Positions 26,510 to 34,684 of a stretch of 64,000 nt of DNA are shown in pieces. The DNA is from Thermincola carboxydiphila (GTDB lineage Bacteria; Bacillota; Thermincolia; Thermincolales; UBA2595): the NCBI GenBank assembly GCA_016841325.1, contig JAENZJ010000001.1:62001-126000 (forward strand). The letters run 5' to 3'. The notes beneath the pieces were generated by a model. It searched no databases and had not been told where the DNA came from. It worked only from the letters and a program-made list of their open reading frames with translations. How positions within the stretch are numbered: position 1 is the first letter of the stretch; each line of letters opens with the position of its first letter. A program made the translations under genes and the position numbers.

Positions 26510-28555
26510 ATGAGCAAGGCGAAAAAGTTACTTATAGCATCAGTAGTTTTTGTGTTTTTGTTTAAAATCTGCCTATCTCTTTATATGAAGTCACCGTGGA
26601 TATTTGCTGACGAAGTCGTTTATAGTAAACAAGCGCAGCTTATTTTCGAGAATTTTAATTTTCACTATACTACTGAATTTGCTCAAACGTATCCCTTTGC
26701 GTATTCTTTAATTATTTCACCAGCATTTTTATTCGAAGATATCAATATTATTTATCATGTTATGTTGGTAATGAATGCGCTATTATCAACTCTTAGCAGT
26801 GTAGTAGCTTTTTTTCTTATTCAAAAATTCCTAAAAGATGAATATAAGGCTGTAGCGGTTGCATTTACCGTTGCCTTTCTACCTGCTGTTTTTACTTTTA
26901 CATTTACTTTAATGAGTGAGAACTTATATAACCTTCTATTTTTACTATCCATTTATTTATTATATGTTTCCTTCGAGACTGAGAAGAAAAAATATTGGGT
27001 TTTGACTGGAATAATAATTGGTGTATCGATCTTGACAAGAATGTTTGCTTTGATACTACTTCCGGCTATTTTGATTAGCGTTTTGGCTTATTTGTTCCAT
27101 AGTTCAGAAAATATTAAAAAGTGGTTTTATAATATAGTCTACTTATCTTTAGGCTTGCTAATAGGTTTATTACCCAAACTTGTACAGGCAGATACTCAAG
27201 TTACAGGATATAATAACAATATTTATTTTAATAACTTATTAAAGATGTTTAGTAGCACGGAAGATTTTCAACTTATGATGAAATTAGTTCTTAATGAAAT
27301 TAATTATTTATTTATCTCAAGCCTTGGAATTTTATTTGTTGCCACATTATATTTTATTATCCTAGTGTTCAAAAAGAATGCCAATAGCAATGAAAAAGGT
27401 TTGATGATCTATTTTGTATTAAGTGTTGTTTTTTCAATAATACTAACAGTTGCCCATATGTATACAGCAGCTTCAAACCCTAGTCACAGCGAACATTTAT
27501 CTTATTTTGCTTTTGGAAGATATATTGAACCGCTTGTGCCAGTACTGTTTATTTTTGGGTTCATTGGTCTAGAAAAATTGAGTCTTAGGTCAAAAGTATT
27601 CCTAATATTAAGTTGTATTCCTATTTTATTCATTATCATTTTTACGTTCCCTAGAAGCCATTATAAATTTCCGAACATGTTTAGTTTATGGTTTACTCAA
27701 GTTAATTTGCAATTTTTATTAATAACGGTATTCGCTTGCATATTATCCATTATTGCTCTACTTTCAAACCTGAAATTGAGATATAAAGTTGTTCCAATTT
27801 TGATTACATTGTTTTTATTTAACATTGCCCCGTTGTCCAAAGTAATCAAAAGTTCTTCTAATGCGAGAGAATTTATTGTTGCTTCATGGTTTTATGAAAA
27901 TGAAATATATGATAAAAAAATATATATTGATGAGGAAAGTTATCACCCTACCCAATATTTTGGAGCGTTATTCTGGGCAGAAAGAAATTCGGTCCATGTA
28001 ACTAATTTTAAAAAAATTGAAGGTTTAAATAGTGGATTTTTTATTACTACAAAACTTCTGCCATATAGAATTGTTAGAACTGAAAAAGATTATAAGTTAT
28101 ATGATTTAGCTAACACTCTCGTTACGAGAAATTTAAGTGAATACATTAATTTTGGTGAAAATGATGAAAATGCTCATTTCGAAGGATTTTATGATCCAGA
28201 ACATAATAGTCAATTTAGCTTTAGATGGACGAATGGAAGTGCAAAAATACTCCTTCCACTAAGAGGAGATAATCTGGATTATAAAGTTCAATTCAAAGCG
28301 AGTAGTAGGCCGGACCTAGTGTCTTCTGATATAGAAATATTTGTAAATGGAAAACAAATTAGCCGTTTTAAAGCCATTAAAGGAACTCATATTTATACTG
28401 TAAAAATAAGTAAAGCTATTACTAATGAACTGCCGGATGAATACTTTGAGCTTTCTATATTCAATAAACCATTTAATCCAAAAGAGTTAAATATTAGTCA
28501 AGATAACCGTAATTTGGGCTTGGCGGTTGATTGGATATCTATAAAAGAAGATTGA
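26510..28555 (+). CDS. GT-C fold membrane glycosyltransferase (ArnT/GT39-like)
   Basis: This 681-residue protein has about 11-12 membrane segments and a soluble C-terminal region of about 180 residues. The first outer loop has the acidic motif FADEVVY (residues 32-38), placed like the catalytic Asp/Glu of GT-C enzymes. GT-C enzymes use polyprenyl-phosphate sugars outside the membrane. The genes at 29361 and 30348 encode a possible flippase-like protein and a DPM/GtrB-like donor synthase, so this is the likely final transferase of a three-part set. The C-terminal region may be a beta-sandwich carbohydrate-binding domain. Confidence 0.78.
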   Translation: MSKAKKLLIASVVFVFLFKICLSLYMKSPWIFADEVVYSKQAQLIFENFNFHYTTEFAQTYPFAYSLIISPAFLFEDINIIYHVMLVMNALLSTLSSVVAFFLIQKFLKDEYKAVAVAFTVAFLPAVFTFTFTLMSENLYNLLFLLSIYLLYVSFETEKKKYWVLTGIIIGVSILTRMFALILLPAILISVLAYLFHSSENIKKWFYNIVYLSLGLLIGLLPKLVQADTQVTGYNNNIYFNNLLKMFSSTEDFQLMMKLVLNEINYLFISSLGILFVATLYFIILVFKKNANSNEKGLMIYFVLSVVFSIILTVAHMYTAASNPSHSEHLSYFAFGRYIEPLVPVLFIFGFIGLEKLSLRSKVFLILSCIPILFIIIFTFPRSHYKFPNMFSLWFTQVNLQFLLITVFACILSIIALLSNLKLRYKVVPILITLFLFNIAPLSKVIKSSSNAREFIVASWFYENEIYDKKIYIDEESYHPTQYFGALFWAERNSVHVTNFKKIEGLNSGFFITTKLLPYRIVRTEKDYKLYDLANTLVTRNLSEYINFGENDENAHFEGFYDPEHNSQFSFRWTNGSAKILLPLRGDNLDYKVQFKASSRPDLVSSDIEIFVNGKQISRFKAIKGTHIYTVKISKAITNELPDEYFELSIFNKPFNPKELNISQDNRNLGLAVDWISIKED

Positions 28556-28625
28556 AATATTAAAGCCATTTTATCTAGTTATTCCATTTTACTGGGGAAC
28601 GAGTTTTTTGAAAAGAGGTTATACG

Positions 28626-29354
28626 ATGAACGTAATTAATACGCAACCCAGTCTATTGAAAGCCTTAACAATAAGAAATAGTTTTAACAACTATAATCAG
28701 TGGATATATAATAAAACCAAAAAATATCTTGGGAAAAAGATTATGGATGTTGGCTCTGGAACAGGGAATCTCGTTGAGTTGTTTCTACCGCATTCCGAGT
28801 ACATTTTATGCACAGACCTGTTTCCGGAAAACATTGATTATATGAAAAACAGATTTAAAAATCACAAAAATGTTGGGTTTATATTAGGTGATTTTGTCCA
28901 AACAGACTTATGCCTGGAAGATTATTTATTTGATACAATTACATGTATTAATGTTCTGGAACATATAGAGGAGGATTATAAGGCTTTAGAAATCATGAAA
29001 AATATTTTACAGCCCTGTGGCAGAATAATATTACTTGTTCCTGCTTTTCAGTTCTTATACGGCACGATGGATATAGCATCGGGTCACTATAGAAGATATA
29101 ATTCAGGAGTTTTAAGAAAATTTGCAAAGGAGCTCCATTTAAAAATTTTAGATAATTTTTATTTTAATATTTTTGGAATAATTCCTTGGTATATCAATGG
29201 TAAGCTGTTGAGAAAAAATAAAACTTATTCTGAGACTCTGGGTAAACAAAGAATTGGTTTTTATAATAGACTAGTTCCTTTTTTGGAAAAAATAGACCAA
29301 ATTAATCCATTTCCAATAGGTATTTCTGAAATAATTGTTTTACAAAAGGATTGA
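28626..29354 (+). CDS. Class I SAM-dependent methyltransferase
   Basis: This 242-residue enzyme shows motif I IMDVGSGTGNL (near residue 40), an acidic residue after the second strand (CTDLF), and NVLEHIEEDYKAL and GRIILLVPAF as later motifs. ATG 28626 is behind AGAGG; an upstream ATG at 28608 lacks a good site. The family includes sugar O-methyltransferases and polyprenol-related enzymes. It sits between the GT-C gene and the PF03706-like gene, so it may methylate the lipid-linked sugar or the finished glycan. Confidence 0.8.
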   Translation: MNVINTQPSLLKALTIRNSFNNYNQWIYNKTKKYLGKKIMDVGSGTGNLVELFLPHSEYILCTDLFPENIDYMKNRFKNHKNVGFILGDFVQTDLCLEDYLFDTITCINVLEHIEEDYKALEIMKNILQPCGRIILLVPAFQFLYGTMDIASGHYRRYNSGVLRKFAKELHLKILDNFYFNIFGIIPWYINGKLLRKNKTYSETLGKQRIGFYNRLVPFLEKIDQINPFPIGISEIIVLQKD

Positions 29355-29360
29355 TTATTT

Positions 29361-30347
29361 TTGAAATTTAAAAAGATAGTGCCTGTTATATTAACAGTTT
29401 TTATATTTTGGTTTTTTTTTCAGTTTATCAATTTTAAACATTTGATTAGCATGTCTGTAAAACTGTCATGGAAGTCAGTTGTTAGCGCTACAGCATTATA
29501 TTTTGTAAGCAATTACTTCCGTGCAGAAAGGTTCCGTCTTTTATCCGGCAAGCCGGCAAGTATAGTCCAGATGCTACGGATTGTATTTTTATATGGGTTT
29601 TATAATAAAGTGCTGCCTTTTAGAACAGGAGAGATATCATATGCTTTTCTAATGAAAAAATCTAATTATTCTACTTATACTGAAAGCTTATCTACCCTAT
29701 TGATAACACGTATATATGATGTTTTTTCAGCCTTTCTTTTATTGTTAATAGCTCTCCTTTTTTCCCGTGAAGTAATGCCACTTTTTCATCCGGCATTAAT
29801 AGCCAGTTTGTTGTTAGTGATTGTTGTCATTTTATACAACTTACCTTATATGTTTAAAATTATAGAAGTAATATTCCATAGAATCCTGATCCCTGACCGA
29901 TTTGGTATAAGTTCAGAAAGACTGCAAAGTTACAGTAATAGAATTCAATTTTTAATTGACTGGTTTACAAAAACGAGTAATTCAATGGTTATGCTAAAAT
30001 TGGCAGTATTATCTTTTTTAATGTGGCTCAGTCTTTATGGAACATTTTTTATACTCATGAGCCAACTAGGTTTTTACTTACCATTTAGCGGAATCGTTAT
30101 TGGCTCAGTGTTCGCAAATTTTTCTAATTTATTACCGGTTAGCGGGGTTGGTGGGTTCGGGACTATGGAGGCAGGATGGGCAGTAGGATTTACTTTGCTT
30201 GGTGTAAATCGTAATGATGCAATAGCCACAGGTGTTGTTATTAATTTATTCATTTTTTTGTGTACGGCTGGGTTTGCTTTAATTGCTTTGTTAGTTACTA
30301 TTTATACAAAAAAATACTTGCATAGTTCTGATGAGGAGGAAATGTAA
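29361..30347 (+). CDS. Multi-spanning membrane protein of the LPG synthase TM / UPF0104 family
   Basis: This 328-residue protein has about eight membrane segments. Signatures of the PF03706 family include NYFRAERFRLL, LPFRTGEISYAFLMKK and, near the end, LLPVSGVGGFGTMEAGWAVG (adjoining motifs). Relatives flank polyprenyl-phosphate glycosyltransferases in many genomes, and some act in lipid or sugar-lipid transfer. It starts at TTG 29361 and ends one base before the next gene. A flippase or accessory role for polyprenyl-phosphate sugar is inferred from context only. Confidence 0.8.
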   Translation: MKFKKIVPVILTVFIFWFFFQFINFKHLISMSVKLSWKSVVSATALYFVSNYFRAERFRLLSGKPASIVQMLRIVFLYGFYNKVLPFRTGEISYAFLMKKSNYSTYTESLSTLLITRIYDVFSAFLLLLIALLFSREVMPLFHPALIASLLLVIVVILYNLPYMFKIIEVIFHRILIPDRFGISSERLQSYSNRIQFLIDWFTKTSNSMVMLKLAVLSFLMWLSLYGTFFILMSQLGFYLPFSGIVIGSVFANFSNLLPVSGVGGFGTMEAGWAVGFTLLGVNRNDAIATGVVINLFIFLCTAGFALIALLVTIYTKKYLHSSDEEEM

Positions 30348-31352
30348 TTGAAATTAATAATTCAAATTCCATGTTTGAATGAAGAAAAAACCTTGCCCAT
30401 CACCGTTGGTGATATTCCTCGCAGCATTCCTGGTATAGATGAAGTAGAAATTCTAATCATTGATGACGGTTCCACGGACCGAACAGTCGAAGTTGCTAAA
30501 GAGTGTGGTGTAAATCATATAGTAAAAATACCACAGACAAAAGGACTTGCTAATGGTTTTAAAGCAGGTATAGATGCCTGTCTTAGATTGGGCGCTGATA
30601 TAATTGTAAATACCGATGGGGATAACCAATATAAAGGACAGGATATTCCAAAGCTTATACAGCCAATCCTTGAACAAAAAGCCGAAATGATTATTGGAAA
30701 CCGGCAAATAGATACAATTGATCATTTTTCGGATACAAAAAAGTTTTTACAAAAGTTTGGTAGTTGGGTTGTTAGACTGGCTTCGGCCACAGATGTTCCT
30801 GACACAACAAGTGGTTTTCGAGCTTATAGCAGGGAAGCGGCTTTAAAAATCAATGTTCTGTCGGAATTTACATACACACTTGAAACTATCATTCAAGCCG
30901 GACAGAAAAACATCACTGTTTCCCATGTGCCTATCGGTACTAACGAAAAACTTCGTGAGTCCAGGCTTTTTAAGAGTATCAGGGACTATATTAGCAGGTC
31001 GATTGTTACTATTGTTCGCATTTATACTATGTATAGACCCTTAAAGGTATTTATGAGGTTAGGAGCTATAATATTCGGCCTGGGTTTTTTACTAGGCCTA
31101 AGATACTTATATTTCATGTTTACAGGTTCAGGGGGAGGGCATATTCAATCATTAATTTTAACTACTATATTAATTGTTATGGGGTTTCAGATATGGGTTT
31201 TCGGACTTTTGGCGGATTTAATTTCTGCAAATCGTAAGTTGAATGAAGAAACTTTGTATCGTGTTAGGAAGCTGGAACTGGATAATTATACTTTGAAGCA
31301 AACATTTGATTCGGTGGCAGCCACAATAGATAAAACAATCAATTATAATTGA
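30348..31352 (+). CDS. DPM1/GtrB-like polyprenyl-phosphate glycosyltransferase (GT2)
   Basis: This 334-residue enzyme is predicted to make a polyprenyl-phosphate sugar on the cytoplasmic face. The GT-A domain shows IQIPCLNEEKTLP, ILIIDDGSTDRTVEVA and VNTDGDNQY (the DXD-like metal site). TSGFRAYSREAAL follows, and two C-terminal membrane segments lie at about 230-290. TTG 30348 follows GAGGAGG. It directly abuts the PF03706-family gene. The donor sugar is unknown. It closes the AT-rich cassette; the next gene returns to higher GC. Confidence 0.87.
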   Translation: MKLIIQIPCLNEEKTLPITVGDIPRSIPGIDEVEILIIDDGSTDRTVEVAKECGVNHIVKIPQTKGLANGFKAGIDACLRLGADIIVNTDGDNQYKGQDIPKLIQPILEQKAEMIIGNRQIDTIDHFSDTKKFLQKFGSWVVRLASATDVPDTTSGFRAYSREAALKINVLSEFTYTLETIIQAGQKNITVSHVPIGTNEKLRESRLFKSIRDYISRSIVTIVRIYTMYRPLKVFMRLGAIIFGLGFLLGLRYLYFMFTGSGGGHIQSLILTTILIVMGFQIWVFGLLADLISANRKLNEETLYRVRKLELDNYTLKQTFDSVAATIDKTINYN

Positions 31353-31387
31353 TTGTTACTAAAAAACGGTGGACAGGGGAGGTAACC

Positions 31388-32242
31388 ATGCACATCCTAA
31401 TCACGGGCTCCAATGGCATGTTCGGTCACGCCCTGACAGCCGTCTTATCAAAACAACATCCACTTACAGGTTTTGACCTGCCCGAATTGGACATCACCAA
31501 TCTGTCGTCAGTGAAAGCAGCTATTTCTACATGTCGGCCAGATGTCATTATTAACGCAGCCGCTTACACCGATGTCGATGGTTGTGAAACAAACGAAAAC
31601 CAGGCTTTTGCCGCTAATGCTACCGGCCCCCGCAATTTAGCTGTTATAGCTAACGAACTCAACATTCCTCTTGTCCATATCAGCACAGACTATGTCTTTG
31701 ACGGGATAAGCCCAATTCCCTATAATGTGTCAGACATACCCAATCCGCAAAGTGTATACGGTAAATCGAAATTGTCAGGCGAAAAGCATATCCGGGAACT
31801 ATGCAGCAGGCATTACATAATCCGTACTTCCTGGCTTTACGGGCTACACGGCAGGAATTTCGTTTCTACCATGCTATGTTTAGCGCGTGAACAGGACGAA
31901 CTTGGCGTAGTCAATGACCAGACAGGCTCTCCTACGTATACCGTTGATTTAGCTGAGGCGATTGCCCAATTAATTCTCATCAAGCCTGCATACGGGACCT
32001 ACCACATTACTAACAGCGGGACTTGCACCTGGTATGAGTTTACCCTTGAAATATTAAGGCAGGCCGGCATCAGTGGGGTAAGGGTTAATCCCATCACCAC
32101 AGAGGAAATAAACAGGCCTGCGCCAAGGCCCCGATATTCGGTTCTAGATAACAGCAAATGGCACACAATAGGGGGGACCCCTCTGCGCCACTACAAAGAG
32201 GCTTTGGCTGATTACCTCAAATCACTCACCAAGGAGGACTAA
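31388..32242 (+). CDS. rfbD: dTDP-4-dehydrorhamnose reductase
   Basis: RmlD reduces dTDP-4-keto-L-rhamnose to dTDP-L-rhamnose. The 284-residue protein has the short-chain dehydrogenase pattern: nucleotide-binding GSNGMFG (residues 7-13), HISTDYVFDG and the catalytic YGKSKLSGE. ATG 31388 follows AGGGGAGGT. It opens the rhamnose gene set, ordered reductase, thymidylyltransferase, epimerase, dehydratase. The frame open from 31349 overlaps the preceding gene and has no ribosome site. Confidence 0.93.
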   Translation: MHILITGSNGMFGHALTAVLSKQHPLTGFDLPELDITNLSSVKAAISTCRPDVIINAAAYTDVDGCETNENQAFAANATGPRNLAVIANELNIPLVHISTDYVFDGISPIPYNVSDIPNPQSVYGKSKLSGEKHIRELCSRHYIIRTSWLYGLHGRNFVSTMLCLAREQDELGVVNDQTGSPTYTVDLAEAIAQLILIKPAYGTYHITNSGTCTWYEFTLEILRQAGISGVRVNPITTEEINRPAPRPRYSVLDNSKWHTIGGTPLRHYKEALADYLKSLTKED

Positions 32243-32244
32243 AT

Positions 32245-32985
32245 ATGAAAGGTATAGTACTTGCGGGTGGGACAGGCTCAAGGCTTTTTCCGCTTACAAA
32301 AGTGACTAATAAACATCTGCTTCCGGTCGGTCAGTATCCAATGATTTATCATCCGATTTTCAAACTAAGAAATGCCGGTATCAGCAAGATCCTTATTGTC
32401 ACCGGCAAAGACCACATGGGGGACGTGGTCAACCTGCTGGGCAGCGGGTACGACTTTGGCATGGAGTTTACCTACCGTGTTCAGGACCAGCCAGGGGGGA
32501 TTGCCCAGGCCCTGGGGCTGGCGGAACAGTTTGTCGGGGATGATTTATGTACTGTCATCCTGGGAGACAATATTTTTGCTGATGAAATAACAGATTGTGT
32601 CAATGATTTTATAGCCCAGGGGAAAGGGGCCAAGATACTGCTGAAGCAGGTAGAAGACCCCCAGCGGTATGGGGTAGCTGAGCTCCAGGGCGCCAATATT
32701 CTCTCAATTGAGGAAAAGCCGCAGGCGCCTAAAAGCAATTACTGTGTGACCGGAATATATATGTATGATTCTAGGGTTTTTGACATCATTAGGACCCTAA
32801 AGCCTTCCGGGCGCGGTGAACTGGAAATTACTGACGTAAATAATGCATATATTGCTGAAGGCACACTTACATATGGGATTCTAAACGGCTGGTGGACTGA
32901 TGCCGGTACTTTTGAGTCATTGCTTAAGGCTAATGAACTTGCCAATGGGGTCAGGCTGGATAACGGTGAACAAATAGCCGGATAG
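32245..32985 (+). CDS. rfbA: Glucose-1-phosphate thymidylyltransferase (short RmlA type)
   Basis: The enzyme makes dTDP-glucose from glucose-1-phosphate and dTTP. The 246-residue protein begins GIVLAGGTGSRLFPLTKVTNKHLLPV (two adjoining signature motifs) and contains LGDNIFAD and IEEKPQAPKSNY. It is about 45 residues shorter than enterobacterial RmlA, matching the short class common in Bacillota and archaea. AAGGAGG precedes the start, and it lies two bases after rfbD. Confidence 0.92.
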   Translation: MKGIVLAGGTGSRLFPLTKVTNKHLLPVGQYPMIYHPIFKLRNAGISKILIVTGKDHMGDVVNLLGSGYDFGMEFTYRVQDQPGGIAQALGLAEQFVGDDLCTVILGDNIFADEITDCVNDFIAQGKGAKILLKQVEDPQRYGVAELQGANILSIEEKPQAPKSNYCVTGIYMYDSRVFDIIRTLKPSGRGELEITDVNNAYIAEGTLTYGILNGWWTDAGTFESLLKANELANGVRLDNGEQIAG

Positions 32986-33021
32986 CAAGAAAGAATTGAA
33001 ATGTTTAAAGGAGTGAGAGCA

Positions 33022-33483
33022 TTGAACCTTATAAATGGAGTTAAAATTAAAAACCTCAGGGTCATCCCCGATGAGCGCGGGCGTCTTATGGAAATGTTGC
33101 GCTGTGATGATGACCTGTTTATCAACTTTGGTCAGGCGTATATGACTACTGCCTATCCCGGTGTTGTCAAGGGGTGGCATTATCACAAGAAGCAGTTGGA
33201 CAACTTCGTTGTTGTCAGAGGGATGATGAAGGTTGTCCTTTATGACAGCAGGGAGGATTCGCCCACCAAAGGTGAAGTTAATGAGTTCTTTATGGGTGTA
33301 CACAACCCAATTCTGCTGCAGATTCCGACTTATGTATACCACGGTTTCAAATGCATCAGTGATGAGGAAGCAATAGTGGTCAATTTCCCCACTGAACCGT
33401 ACAATTACAGTGAACCGGATGAATTCCGCGTGCATCCCCACGATAATGACATTCCTTATGACTGGGCCAGAAAGGACGGGTAA
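33022..33483 (+). CDS. rfbC: dTDP-4-dehydrorhamnose 3,5-epimerase family protein (short RmlC type)
   Basis: This 153-residue cupin shows GVVKGWHYHKKQLDNFVVVRG (adjoining motifs) and VYHGFKCISDEEA, matching the RmlC family, with the active-site histidine in WHYHK. It is shorter than classical RmlC (about 180 residues). Placement in the rhamnose set supports the 3,5-epimerase role, although related dTDP-sugar isomerases exist. TTG 33022 is chosen because AAAGGAG lies eight bases upstream; ATG 33001 would add seven residues with only a weak site. Confidence 0.8.
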   Translation: MNLINGVKIKNLRVIPDERGRLMEMLRCDDDLFINFGQAYMTTAYPGVVKGWHYHKKQLDNFVVVRGMMKVVLYDSREDSPTKGEVNEFFMGVHNPILLQIPTYVYHGFKCISDEEAIVVNFPTEPYNYSEPDEFRVHPHDNDIPYDWARKDG

Positions 33484-33484
33484 C

Positions 33485-34459
33485 ATGAACGGCAAAATAC
33501 TTCTGGTCACAGGAGGAGCAGGCTTTATCGGGTCAAATTTTATTCTGTATATGTTTAACAAATATCCAGAGGTGAAAATCATTAATCTTGACCTGCTTAC
33601 TTATGCAGGCAATCCGGAGAACCTGAAAGATATTGCTGACAACCCCAATTACACCTTTGTCAAAGGTGATATTGCCGACTCCGGGATTGTCAACAGGGTT
33701 GTACCGGGTGTTGATTATATTGTCAATTTTGCGGCTGAATCCCATGTGGACCGCAGTATCGAGGATCCGCTGATCTTCATTAAAACAAATGTGATGGGGA
33801 CCCAGGTTCTGCTTGATGCTGCTAGAAAGCACGGTGTGGAGCGGTATCTCCAGGTATCCACAGATGAGGTTTATGGATCCCTGGGGCCAACCGGATATTT
33901 TACTGAAGAAACCCCCTTGGCGCCAAACAGCCCGTATTCTGCCAGCAAGGCAGGTGCTGACATGCTGGTCAGGGCTTACCATGAAACTTACGGACTGCCC
34001 GTGCTGATTACCCGCTGTTCCAATAATTATGGCCCATATCAGTTTCCCGAGAAACTGATCCCGTTCTTTATCAAGAGGCTGCTGAACGGTCAAAACGTGC
34101 CCGTATACGGTGACGGGTTAAATGTCCGGGACTGGCTGTATGTTGAGGACCACTGTGCTGCCATTGATATGGTCCTGCAAAAGGGCAGGATTGGAGAGGT
34201 ATATAATATTGGCGGTAACAATGAAAAGACCAATATAGAGATAACAAAACTCATCTTACAGGGGCTTGGCAAACCTGAGACAATGATAGAGTATGTCAAA
34301 GACAGGCTGGGCCATGACCGCAGGTATGCCATAGATTCGGGCAAGATCCAGAGTGAGCTGGGGTGGCGGCCGGCAACCTCTTTTGAGGACGGCATAGAAA
34401 TGACAATAAAGTGGTATCTCTATAACAGGGACTGGTGGGAGAAACTGGCGGACAGGTAA
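33485..34459 (+). CDS. rfbB: dTDP-glucose 4,6-dehydratase
   Basis: RmlB converts dTDP-glucose to dTDP-4-keto-6-deoxyglucose. The 324-residue protein has GGAGFIG (10-16), STDEVYGSL, the catalytic SPYSASKAGAD and NNYGPYQFPEKLIPF, all diagnostic. ATG 33485 lies one base after the rfbC stop. It completes dTDP-L-rhamnose synthesis in this operon. A terminator follows seven bases downstream of its stop. Confidence 0.95.
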   Translation: MNGKILLVTGGAGFIGSNFILYMFNKYPEVKIINLDLLTYAGNPENLKDIADNPNYTFVKGDIADSGIVNRVVPGVDYIVNFAAESHVDRSIEDPLIFIKTNVMGTQVLLDAARKHGVERYLQVSTDEVYGSLGPTGYFTEETPLAPNSPYSASKAGADMLVRAYHETYGLPVLITRCSNNYGPYQFPEKLIPFFIKRLLNGQNVPVYGDGLNVRDWLYVEDHCAAIDMVLQKGRIGEVYNIGGNNEKTNIEITKLILQGLGKPETMIEYVKDRLGHDRRYAIDSGKIQSELGWRPATSFEDGIEMTIKWYLYNRDWWEKLADR

Positions 34460-34465
34460 CCAATC

Positions 34466-34493
34466 GCGCTTGCTTAAAAGGCAGGCGCTTTTT
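34466..34493 (+). terminator. Terminator of the rhamnose gene set
   Basis: GCGCTTGC (34466-34473) pairs with GCAGGCGC (34481-34488) with one wobble, followed by T5 (34489-34493). Confidence 0.85.
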
Positions 34494-34540
34494 GCTGCCA
34501 AAATCCCCCAAAACGTAACAAGTTCCCCCATTCTTTTTGT

Positions 34541-34570
34541 TTGCTTTCCTGTAATTCACGTGGATATAAT
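34541..34570 (+). promoter_or_regulatory. Possible promoter for the FN3-SLH gene
   Basis: TTGCTT (34541-34546) and TATAAT (34565-34570) are 18 bases apart, between a terminator and the FN3-SLH gene. A second ATATAAT occurs at about 34582. Confidence 0.5.
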
Positions 34571-34684
34571 TTTATTAGTAATATAATGGCAGGGAGGGAA
34601 ATAACAGTAATAATGAATGTTGGGGCAGATTATACATACACTGTGCAAGGGTCAGCATATGTGTTATAAGTGGAGGCGGTCTGC

